Assembly: GCA_032718475.1 (NCBI GenBank)
Contig: JAUCBJ010005666.1
Coordinates: 1-51,046 of the forward strand
Reading direction: 5' to 3'
Length of the DNA: 51,046 nt
From: Nemertoderma westbladi
Lineage: Eukaryota > Xenacoelomorpha > Nemertodermatida > Nemertodermatidae
Shown here: piece by piece, positions 14,071 to 25,300 of the stretch
Numbering within the stretch: the stretch's first letter is position 1
Layout: each line of letters opens with the position of its first letter
Translations under genes and position numbers: made by a program
Notes under the pieces: generated by a model
The model's input: the letters and a program-made list of their open reading frames with translations, nothing else
Databases searched by the model: none
Told to the model about the DNA's origin: nothing

Positions 14071-17000
14071 TGAAGGACTTCCTGTACATGGTGAAGGGCT
14101 CCCGGTATTTGGTGAAGGACTTCCTGTACATGGTGAAGGGCTCCCGCTATTTGGTGAAGGACTTCCTGTACATGGTGAAGGGCTCCCGGTATTTGGTGAA
14201 GGACTTCCTGTACATGGTGAAAAACTTCCTGTACATGGTGAAGGGCTCCCGGTATTTGGTGAAGGACTTCCAGTACATGGTGAAGGGCTCCCGGTATTTG
14301 GTGAAGGATTTCCTGTACATGGTGAAGGGCTCCCGGTATTTGGTGAAGGACTTCCTGTACATTGTGAAGGGCTTCCGGTATTTGGTGAAGGATTTCCTGT
14401 ACATTGTGAAGGGCTTCCGGTATTTGGTGAAGGATTTCCTGTACATTGTGAAGGGCTTCCGGTATTTGGTGATGGACTTCCTGTACATAGTGAAGGGCTC
14501 CCGGTATTTGGTGAAGGACTTCCTGTACATGGTGAACGGCTCCCGGTATTTGGTGAAGGATTTCCTGTACATGGTGAAGGGCTTCCGGTATTTGGTGAAG
14601 GATTTCCTGTACATGGTGAAGGGCTCCCGGTATTTGGTGAAGGACTTCCTGTACATGGTGAACGGCTCCCGGTATTTGGTGAAGGACTTCCTGTACACTG
14701 TGAAGGGCTCCCGGTATTTGGTGAAGGATTTCCTGTACATGGTGAAGGGCTTCCGGTATTTGGTGAAGGACTTCCTGTACATTGTGAAGGGCTTCCGGTA
14801 TTTGGTGAAGGACTTCCTGTACATGGTGAAGGGCTCCCGGTACATGATGAAGGACTTCCGGTACATTGTGAAGGGTTCCCGGTATTTGGTGAAGGACTTC
14901 CGATACATGGTGAAGGGCTTCCGGTATTTGGTGAAGGACTTCTTGTACATTGTGAAGGGTTCCCGGTATTTGGTGAAGGACTTCCGGTACATTGTGAAGG
15001 GCTTCCGGTATTTGGTGAAGGGTTCCCGGTATTTGATGAAGGACTTCTTGTGCATGGTGAACGGCTCCCGCTATTTGGTGAAGGACTTCCTGTACATGGT
15101 AAAGGGCTCCCGGTACATGATGAAGGACTTCCGGTACATTGTGAAGGGTTCCCGGTATTTGGTGAAGGACTTCCGGTACATTGTGAAGGGCTTCCGGTAT
15201 TTGGTGAAGGGCTCCCGGTATTTGATGAAGGACTTCTTGTACATGGTGAACGGCTCCCGCTATTTGGTGAAGGACTTCCTGTACATGGTGAAGGGCTTCC
15301 GGTATTTGGTGAAGGGCTCCCGGTATTTGGTGAAGGGCTCCCGGTATTTGGTGAAGAGCTTCCGGTTTTGGTGAAGGACTTCTTGTACATGGTGAACGGC
15401 TCCCGCTATTTGGTGAAGGACTTCCTGTACACGGTGAAGGGCTTCCGGTATTTGGTGAAGGGCTCCCGGTATTTCGTGAAGAGCTTCCGGTATTTGGTGA
15501 AGGATTTCTTGTACATGGTGAACGGTTCCCGCTATTTGGTGAAGGACTTCCGGTACATGGTGAAGGGTTCCTGGTATTTGGTGAAGGACTTCCGGTACAT
15601 TGTGAAGGGCTTCCGGTATTTGGTGAAGAGCTCCCGGTATTTGATGAAGGACTTCTTGTACATGGTGAACGGCTCCCGCTATTTGGTGAAGGACTTCCTG
15701 TACACTGTGAAGGGCTCCCGCTATTTGGTGAAGGACTTCCGGTACATTGTGAAGGGTTCCCGGTATTTGGTGAAGGACTTCCGGTACATTGTGAAGGGCT
15801 TCCGGTATTTGGTGAAGGGCTCCCGGTATTTGGTGAAGGACTTCTTGTACATTGTGAAGGGCTCCCGGTATTTGGTGAAGGGCTCCCGGTATTTGGTGAA
15901 GAGCTTCCGGTATTTGGTGAAGGACTTCCTGTACATTGTGAAGGGCTCCCGGTATTTGGTGAAGGGCTCCCGGTATTTGGTGAAGAGCTCCCGCTATTTA
16001 GTGAAGGACTTCCTGTACATGGTGAAGGGCTCCCGGTATTTGGTGAAGGACTTCCTGTACATGGTGAAAAACTTCCTGTACATGGTGAAGGGCTCCCGGT
16101 ATTTGGTGAAGGACTTCCAGTACATGGTGAAGGGCTCCCGGTATTTGGTGAAGGATTTCCTGTACATGGTGAAGGGCTCCCGGTATTTGGTGAAGGACTT
16201 CCTGTACATTGTGAAGGGCTTCCGGTATTTGGTGAAGGATTTCCTGTACATTGTGAAGGGCTTCCGGTATTTGGTGAAGGATTTCCTGTACATTGTGAAG
16301 GGCTTCCGGTATTTGGTGATGGACTTCCTGTACATAGTGAAGGGCTCCCGGTATTTGGTGAAGGACTTCCTGTACATGGTGAACGGATCCCGGTATTTGG
16401 TGAAGGATTTCCTGTACATGGTGAAGGGCTTCCGGTATTTGGTGAAGGATTTCCTGTACATGGTGAAGGGCTCCCGGTATTTGGTGAAGGACTTCCTGTA
16501 CATGGTGAACGGCTCCCGGTATTTGGTGAAGGACTTCCTGTACACTGTGAAGGGCTCCCGGTATTTGGTGAAGGATTTCCTGTACATGGTGAAGGGCTTC
16601 CGGTATTTGGTGAAGGACTTCCTGTACATTGTGAAGGGCTTCCGGTATTTGGTGAAGGACTTCCTGTACATGGTGAAGGGCTCCCGGTACATGATGAAGG
16701 ACTTCCGGTACATTGTGAAGGGTTCCCGGTATTTGGTGAAGGACTTCCGATACATGGTGAAGGGCTCCCGGTATTTGGTGAAGGACCTCCTGTACATGGT
16801 GAAGGGCTCCCGGTATTTGGTGAAGGACTTCCTGTACATGGTGAAGGGCTCCCGGTATTTGGTGAAGGGCTTCCTGTACATGGTGAAGGGCTGCCGGTCG
16901 GTGCATGGTGAAGGACTTCCTGTACATGGTGAAGGGCTCCCGCTATTTGGTGAAGGACTTCCTGTACATGGTGAAGGGCTCCCGGTATTTGGTGAAGGAC

Positions 17001-20000
17001 TTCCTGTACATGGTGAAGGGCTCCCGGTATTTGGTGAAGGACTTCCTGTACATGGTGAAGGGCTCCCGGTATTTGGTGAAGGACTTCCTGTACATGGTGA
17101 AGGGCTCCCGGTATTTGGTGAAGGACTTCCTGTACATGGTGAAGGGCTCCCGCTATTTGGTGAAGGACTTCCTGTACATGGTGAAGGGCTCCCGGTATTT
17201 GGTGAAGGACTTCCTGTACATGGTGAAAAACTTCCTGTACATGGTGAAGGGCTCCCGGTATTTGGTGAAGGACTTCCAGTACATGGTGAAGGGCTCCCGG
17301 TATTTGGTGAAGGATTTCCTGTACATGGTGAAGGGCTCCCGGTATTTGGTGAAGGACTTCCTGTACATTGTGAAGCGCTTCCGGTATTTGGTGAAGGATT
17401 TCCTGTACATTGTGAAGGGCTTCCGGTATTTGGTGAAGGATTTCCTGTACATTGTGAAGGGCTTCCGGTATTTGGTGATGGACTTCCTGTACATAGTGAA
17501 GGGCTCCCGGTATTTGGTGAAGGACTTCCTGTACATGGTGAACGGCTCCCGGTATTTGGTGAAGGATTTCCTGTACATGGTGAAGGGCTTCCGGTATTTG
17601 GTGAAGGATTTCCTGTACATGGTGAAGGGCTCCCGGTATTTGGTGAAGGACTTCCTGTACATGGTGAACGGCTCCCGGTATTTGGTGAAGGACTTCCTGT
17701 ACACTGTGAAGGGCTCCCGGTATTTGGTGAAGGATTTCCTGTACATGGTGAAGGGCTTCCTGTATTTGGTGAAGGACTTCCTGTACATTGTGACTGGCTT
17801 CCGGTATTTGGTGAAGGACTTCCTGTACATGGTGAAGGGCTCCCGGTACATGATGAAGGACTTCCGGTACATTGTGAAGGGTTCCCGGTATTTGGTGAAG
17901 GACTTCCGATACATGGTGAAGGGCTTCCGGTATTTGGTGAAGGACTTCTTGTACATTGTGAAGGGTTCCCGGTATTTGGTGAAGGACTTCCGGTACATTG
18001 TGAAGGGCTTCCGGTATTTGGTGAAGGGTTCCCGGTATTTGATGAAGGACTTCTTGTGCATGGTGAACGGCTCCCGCTATTTGGTGAAGGACTTCCTGTA
18101 CATGGTAAAGGGCTCCCGGTACATGATGAAGGACTTCCGGTACATTGTGAAGGGTTCCCGGTATTTGGTGAAGGACTTCCGGTACATTGTGAAGGGCTTC
18201 CGGTATTTGGTGAAGGGCTCCCGGTATTTGATGAAGGACTTCTTGTACATGGTGAACGGCTCCCGCTATTTGGTGAAGGACTTCCTGTACATGGTGAAGG
18301 GCTTCCGGTATTTGGTGAAGGGCTCCCGGTATTTGGTGAAGGGCTCCCGGTATTTGGTGAAGAGCTTCCGGTTTTGGTGAAGGACTTCTTGTACATGGTG
18401 AACGGCTCCCGCTATTTGGTGAAGGACTTCCTGTACATGGTGAAGGGCTTCCGGTATTTGGTGAAGGGCTCCCGGTATTTGGTGAAGAGCTTCCGGTATT
18501 TGGTGAAGGACTTCTTGTACATGGTGAAGGGCTCCCGGTATTTGGTGAAGGACTTCCTGTACATGGTGAAAAACTTCCTGTACATGGTGAAGGGCTCCCG
18601 GTATTTGGTGAAGGACTTCCAGTACATGGTGAAGGGCTCCCGGTATTTGGTGAAGGATTTCCTGTACATGGTGAAGGGCTCCCGGTATTTGGTGAAGGAC
18701 TTCCTGTACATTGTGAAGGGCTTCCGGTATTTGGTGAAGGATTTCCTGTACATTGTGAAGGGCTTCCGGTATTTGGTGAAGGATTTCCTGTACATTGTGA
18801 AGGGCTTCCGGTATTTGGTGATGGACTTCCTGTACATAGTGAAGGGCTCCCGGTATTTGGTGAAGGACTTCCTGTACATGGTGAACGGCTCCCGGTATTT
18901 GGTGAAGGATTTCCTGTACATGGTGAAGGGCTTCCGGTATTTGGTGAAGGATTTCCTGTACATGGTGAAGGGCTCCCGGTATTTGGTGAAGGACTTCCTG
19001 TACATGGTGAACGGCTCCCGGTATTTGGTGAAGGACTTCCTGTACACTGTGAAGGGCTCCCGGTATTTGGTGAAGGATTTCCTGTACATGGTGAAGGGCT
19101 TCCGGTATTTGGTGAAGGACTTCCTGTACATTGTGAAGGGCTTCCGGTATTTGGTGAAGGACTTCCTGTACATGGTGAAGGGCTCCCGGTACATGATGAA
19201 GGACTTCCGGTACATTGTGAAGGGTTCCCGGTATTTGGTGAAGGACTTCCGATACATGGTGAAGGGCTTCCGGTATTTGGTGAAGGACTTCTTGTACATT
19301 GTGAAGGGTTCCCGGTATTTGGTGAAGGACTTCCGGTACATTGTGAAGGGCTTCCGGTATTTGGTGAAGGGTTCCCGGTATTTGATGAAGGACTTCTTGT
19401 GCATGGTGAACGGCTCCCGCTATTTGGTGAAGGACTTCCTGTACATGGTAAAGGGCTCCCGGTACATGATGAAGGACTTCCGGTACATTGTGAAGGGTTC
19501 CCGGTATTTGGTGAAGGACTTCCGGTACATTGTGAAGGGCTTCCGGTATTTGGTGAAGGGCTCCCGGTATTTGATGAAGGACTTCTTGTACATGGTGAAC
19601 GGCTCCCGCTATTTGGTGAAGGACTTCCTGTACATGGTGAAGGGCTTCCGGTATTTGGTGAAGGGCTCCCGGTATTTGGTGAAGGGCTCCCGGTATTTGG
19701 TGAAGAGCTTCCGGTTTTGGTGAAGGACTTCTTGTACATGGTGAACGGCTCCCGCTATTTGGTGAAGGACTTCCTGTACACGGTGAAGGGCTTCCGGTAT
19801 TTGGTGAAGGGCTCCCGGTATTTCGTGAAGAGCTTCCGGTATTTGGTGAAGGATTTCTTGTACATGGTGAACGGTTCCCGCTATTTGGTGAAGGACTTCC
19901 GGTACATGGTGAAGGGTTCCTGGTATTTGGTGAAGGACTTCCGGTACATTGTGAAGGGCTTCCGGTATTTGGTGAAGAGCTCCCGGTATTTGATGAAGGA

Positions 20001-20850
20001 CTTCTTGTACATGGTGAACGGCTCCCGCTATTTGGTGAAGGACTTCCTGTACACTGTGAAGGGCTCCCGCTATTTGGTGAAGGACTTCCGGTACATTGTG
20101 AAGGGTTCCCGGTATTTGGTGAAGGACTTCCGGTACATTGTGAAGGGCTTCCGGTATTTGGTGAAGGGCTCCCGGTATTTGGTGAAGGACTTCTTGTACA
20201 TTGTGAAGGGCTCCCGGTATTTGGTGAAGGGCTCCCGGTATTTGGTGAAGAGCTTCCGGTATTTGGTGAAGGACTTCCTGTACATTGTGAAGGGCTCCCG
20301 GTATTTGGTGAAGGGCTCCCGGTATTTGGTGAAGAGCTCCCGCTATTTGGTGAAGGACTTCCTGTACATGGTGAAGGGCTCCCGGTATTTGGTGAAGGAC
20401 TTCCTGTACATGGTGAAAAACTTCCTGTACATGGTGAAGGGCTCCCGGTATTTGGTGAAGGACTTCCAGTACATGGTGAAGGGCTCCCGGTATTTGGTGA
20501 AGGATTTCCTGTACATGGTGAAGGGCTCCCGGTATTTGGTGAAGGACTTCCTGTACATTGTGAAGGGCTTCCGGTATTTGGTGAAGGATTTCCTGTACAT
20601 TGTGAAGGGCTTCCGGTATTTGGTGAAGGATTTCCTGTACATTGTGAAGGGCTTCCGGTATTTGGTGATGGACTTCCTGTACATAGTGAAGGGCTCCCGG
20701 TATTTGGTGAAGGACTTCCTGTACATGGTGAACGGCTCCCGGTATTTGGTGAAGGATTTCCTGTACATGGTGAAGGGCTTCCGGTATTTGTTGAAGGATT
20801 TCCTGTACATGGTGAAGGGCTCCCGGTATTTGGTGAAGGACTTCTTGTAC
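13880..20850. repeat. Nested higher-order repeats of 3,006, 1,343 and 4,349 bp
   Basis: CCGGTCGGTGCATGG recurs at 13888 and 16894 (3,006 bp). TCCGGTTTTGG recurs at 15361, 18367 and 19710 (3,006 and 1,343 bp). Sequence after 15361 matches that after 19710 (4,349 bp), including the private variants TACACGG and TATTTCGTG. The spacings imply several successive block duplications of different sizes. Confidence 0.85.
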
Positions 20851-21628
20851 ATGGTGAACGGCTCCCGCTATTTGGTGAAGGACTTCCTGTACACTGTGAA
20901 GGGCTCCCGCTATTTGGTGAAGGACTTCCGGTACATTGTGAAGGGTTCCCGGTATTTGGTGAAGGACTTCCGTTACATTGTGAAGGGCTTCCGGTATTTG
21001 GTGAAGGGCTCCCGGTATTTGGTGAAGGACTTCTTGTACATTGTGAAGGGCTCCCTGTATTTGGTGAAGGGCTCCCGGTATTTGGTGAAGAGCTTCCGGT
21101 ATTTGGTGAAGGACTTCCTGTACATTGTGAAGGGCTCCCGGTATTTGGTGAAGGGCTCCCGGTATTTGGTGAAGAGCTTCCGGTATTTGGTGAAGGACTT
21201 CTTGTACATGGTGAACGGCTCCCGCTATTTGGTGAAGGACTTCCGGTACATGGTGAAGGGCTTCCGGTATTTGGTGAAGGCTTCCGGAACATGGTGGAGG
21301 GTTCCCGGTATTTGGTGAAGGACTTCCGGTACATTGTGAAGGGCTTCCGGTATTTGGTGAAGGACTTCCTGTACATGGTGAAGGGCTCCCGGTATTTGGT
21401 GAAGGACTTCCGGTACATTGTGAAGGGCTCCCGGTATTTGGTGAAGGACTTCCTGTACATGGTGAAGGGCTTCCGGTATTTGGTGAAGGCTTCCGGAACA
21501 TGGTGGAGGGTTCCCGGTATTTGGTGAAGGACTTCCGGTACATTGTGAAGGGCTTCCGGTATTTGGTGAAGGACTTCCGGTACATGGTGAAGGGTTCCTG
21601 GTACTTTTGTGAAGACCGTCCAGTACAC

Positions 21629-22308
21629 CCATCCCCCCACCCCTACACCACCCCCTGGTTCTCGTCTCGATTATATGAATAACAAGTGTCGTTTGTTTGT
21701 TTTTTTGTTTCCGTGACGGCATCCCCCTTGTGTTCACAGCATCCATGTCTTCTTGTAGCCAATAGGGTTGTCAACCATTTAACACACCTCTCAACTCATC
21801 CACTCACTCCCTTTCCCCCTCTCTACTACACTACTACACAACCTAATTTATTACAAATTAAATATATGTTAGACAATGCCAGAAATAATTACGGATTCCC
21901 AGCCCATCACACCAACGTAACTGGTTGGTAGGTTTTGGCATCCTGTGTTCCTCTATCACGCCATAATCACACTGGTTCATCTGGGGCTCCTCTTTGGTTG
22001 GTCGACGGCAGGCAAATGGAAAGTGACCGTCAGTTGTTGGAGTTGGGGAGGGAGGGAGGGGGGATCATGAGTTGGGAATGATACTGGCGGGATGTTATAA
22101 TATAAAGCCAGATAATTCTGCACTGGATTCGGTTCCTACTGGTTTTGTTCACGTGCACTTCTTCAGTTGTTTAGGTTGTTCGATCCCTATATTTACCCAT
22201 CTAGGTATTCCGGTACCGGTATAGGTTTCCATAACGCCACAATTTCTTTTCTAATTACTTAAATTACCAGTATTTTATATTGTACCAACTTCAACAAGTT
22301 GTCCGGAA
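21629..22308 (+). promoter_or_regulatory. Candidate promoter and 5' UTR of the SLC34 gene
   Basis: Single-copy sequence between the giant array and the SLC34 start codon. It contains a C-rich run just after the array, a G/A-rich tract at about 22045-22070 and a TATA-like element at 22101-22106. An in-frame TAA at 22252-22254 lies 19 codons before the ATG with no ATG between, which supports the chosen start. The transcription start is inferred, not seen. Confidence 0.45.
22096..22107 (+). promoter_or_regulatory. TATA-like box
   Basis: TATAATATAAAG lies about 200 bp before the SLC34 start codon. If it works as a TATA box, initiation would fall near 22130 and leave a 5' UTR of roughly 180 nt. 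A motif of this kind in AT-rich DNA can arise by chance. Confidence 0.35.
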
Positions 22309-22371
22309 ATGGTTGTTAAAAATAACAGCAATGGTGACGTAACAGATCAAGTTATGGTCCTCTCTTTTAAG
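22309..22371 (+). CDS. SLC34 coding exon 1
   Basis: Encodes 21 hydrophilic residues starting [14 protein letters not shown], a cytoplasmic N-terminus. It ends AAG before GTAAGAAAT, a strong donor, in phase 0. N-termini are poorly conserved in this family, so this is the least secure exon. It is supported by the upstream stop, the start context and the phase match to exon 2. Confidence 0.75.
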
Positions 22372-25300
22372 GTAAGAAATTTCGTTGATTTGAGCTTAGA
22401 GAAGTAATGTAGTATTTACAGCTCTGGCTGGGTATTTTGATTTATTATTTATCAATCCATATTAGTTATTATATACCGGTATATATATATAATTTTCCAT
22501 CAGCCACTCGTTTCTTAATGTTAAGATGTGGAATAATACTGCTGTACAGTACATACCAAATACGGATTGTGCAGTAGTTCTTATCTACGTGATGTATTTG
22601 CACTCACCCACTACTTTTATTTAAGTGTTAAACCACTCGGTTCAACACACTGAACAAAAGAACTACGGGGTACAGAAAAGTTTAGTGATACAAAACTATA
22701 GTTAAAGAAAAGTATATTGAAACACTAAACAACGGAGACATCCCTAGAGCTATTCTCTCTTGGCTGTTACCTGTAAGGGACGCAACACACTAACTCCCAA
22801 TATTAAATTCTCTCACTATCGAACCCTTTTCTTTACTACTCTCCCCGCATTTCAGGTTCAAATTACTGCTGAGTGGGCCAATTATATATTTCTTGGAGTA
22901 ACGTTGCTTAACGAAAAGGGGCTGTTCCCGGTTTCAAGGGCTTGAACCCAAACCCACGACATTCTGTTGTATTAGATAATAGCGTTATTTTTGTAGGGCC
23001 TACCTAGTTATACTGACGTTGAGTTGAGTAGTGATGAGAAGGTGAATAATGGTCTATCGAACGGTCAATCTTTCTCTGCCCCTGCAGATGACGTTGTTGA
23101 CCCATGGGCATTACCTGAACTCAAAGATAGCGGTTATAAATGGTCAGGTTAGTGTGTGGTAGTTATAGTATGGGTTACAGAGGGTCAGGTTATTGTGTGG
23201 ATGTGACATTATGGGTTAGAGAGGGTCAGGTTAATGTGTGGATGTGAGAGTATGGGTTACAGAGGGTTGGGTTAATGTGTGGTTGTGACAGTATGGGTTA
23301 CAGAGGGTCAGGTTAATGTGTGGATGTGAGAGTATGGGTTACAGAGGGTCAGGTTAATGTGTGGATGTGACAGTATGGGTTACAGAGGGTCAGGTTAATG
23401 TGTGGATGTGACAGTATGGGTTACAGAGGGTTGGGTTAATGTGTGGTTGTGACAGTATGGGCTACAGAGGGTCAGGTTAATGTGTGGATGCGACAGTATG
23501 GGTTACAGAGGGTCAGGTTAATGTGTGGATGTGAGAGTATGGGTTACAGAGGGTCAGGTTAATGTGTGGATGTGACAGTATGGGTTACAGAGGGTCAGGT
23601 TAATGTGTGGATGTGACAGTATGGGTTACAGAGGGTCAGGTTAATGTGTGGATGTGACAGTATGGGTTACAGAGGGTTGGGTTAATGTGTGGTTGTGACA
23701 GTATGGGTTACAGACGGTCAGGTTAGTGTGTGGTGGAGACAGTATGGGTTACAGACGGTTAGATTAGTGTGTGGTGGAAACAGTATGGGTTACAGACGGT
23801 CAGGTTAATGTGTGGTGGTGACAGTATGGGTTACAGACGGTCAGGTTAGTGTGTGGTGGAGACAGTATGGGTTACAGACGGTTAGATTAGTGTGTGGTGG
23901 AAACAGTATGGGTTACAGACGGTCAGGTTAATGTGTGGTGGTGACAGTATGGGTTACAGACGGTCAGGTTAGTGTGTGGTGGAGACAGTATGGGTTACAG
24001 ACGGTTAGGTTAGTGTGTGGTGGTGACAGTATGGGTTACAGACGGTCAGGTTAGTGTGTGGTGGAGACAGTATGGGTTACAGACGGTTAGATTAGTGTGT
24101 GGTGGAAACAGTATGGGTTACAGACGGTCAGGTTAATGTATGGTGGAGACAGTATGGGTTACAGACGGTCAGGTTAATGTGTGATGGTGACGGTATGGGT
24201 TACAGACGGTCAGGTTAGTGTGTGGTGGAGACAGTATGGGTTACAGACGGTCAGGTTAGTGTGTGGTGGAAACAGTATGGGTTACAGACGGTCAGGTTAA
24301 TGTATGGTGGAGACAGTATGGGTTACAGACGGTCAGGTTAATGTGTGATGGTGACGGTATGGGTTACAGACGGTCAGGTTAGTGTGTGGTGGAGACAGTA
24401 TGGGTTACAGACGGTCAGGTTAGTGTGTCGTGGAGACAGTATGGGTTACAGACGGTCAGGTTAATGTATGGTGGGGACAGTATGGGTTACAGACGGTCAG
24501 GTTAGTGTTTGGTGGGGACAGTATGGGTTACAGACTGTCAGGTTAGTGTGTGGTGGAGACAGTATGGGTTACAGACGGTCAGGTTAGTGTGTGGTGGAAA
24601 CAGTTTGGGTTACAGCCAGTATGGGTTACAGACGGTCAGGTTAATGTATGGTGGGGACAGTGTGGGTTACAGACGGTCAGGTTAGTGTGTGGTGGAGACA
24701 GTATGGGTTACAGACGGTCAGGTTAGTGTGTGGTGGAAACAGTTTGGGTTACAGCCAGTATGGGTTACAGACGGTCAGGTTAATGTATGGTGGGGACAGT
24801 ATGGGTTACAGACGGTCAGGTTAGTGTGTGGTGGAGACAGTATGGGTTACAGACGGTCAGGTTAGTGTGTGGTGGAAACAGTTTGGGTTACAGCCAGTAT
24901 GGGTTACAGACGGTCAGGTTAATGTATGGTGGGGACAGTATGGGTTACAGACGGTCAGGTTAGTGTGTGGTGGAGACAGTATGGGTTACAGACGGTCAGG
25001 TTAGTGTGTGGTGGAGACAGTATGGGTTACAGACGGTCAGGTTAGTGTGTGGTGGAGACAGTATGGGTTACAAACGGTCAGGTTAATGTATGGTGGGGAC
25101 AGTATGGGTTACAGACGGTCAGGTTAGTGTGTGGTGGAGACAGTATGGGTTACAGACGGTCAGGTTAGTGTGTGGTGGAAACAGTTTGGGTTACAGCCAG
25201 TATGGGTTACAGACGGTCAGGTTAATGTATGGTGGGGACAGTATGGGTTACAGACGGTCAGGTTAGTGTGTGGTGGAGACAGTATGGGTTACAGACGGTC

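Larger units (their letters stand above)
1426..21628. repeat. Giant 21/42-bp minisatellite array (about 20.2 kb)
   Basis: About 960 copies of a 21-bp unit run without interruption. Two related 21-mers usually alternate: one contains GGTGAAGGGCTCCCGGTATT, the other GGTGAAGGACTTCCTGTACA, giving a 42-bp dimer of about 52% GC. Variation is concentrated at a few positions (CTCCC/CTTCC, GACTT/GATTT, CCTG/CCGG, ACATGG/ACATTG). Most units differ from neighbours by only one to three bases, so the array is actively homogenised. Because 42 is divisible by three, all six frames stay open for long distances. The repeat phase shifts at several junctions (extra TT near 3362 and 8383, GGTCGGTGC near 12983, 13890 and 16896, TTTTGG near 15365), so no one frame is maintained. 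It lies upstream of the SLC34 start; I cannot tell whether it is intergenic or inside an upstream intron. Confidence 0.97.

Noticed and set aside
1404-21746. Open frames of up to about 2,300 codons on both strands of the first array
   Set aside because: The unit is divisible by three, so nearly every frame is open. Substitutions are not biased to third positions, frames shift at several junctions, and there is no signal peptide or non-repeat domain. They are repeat artefacts.
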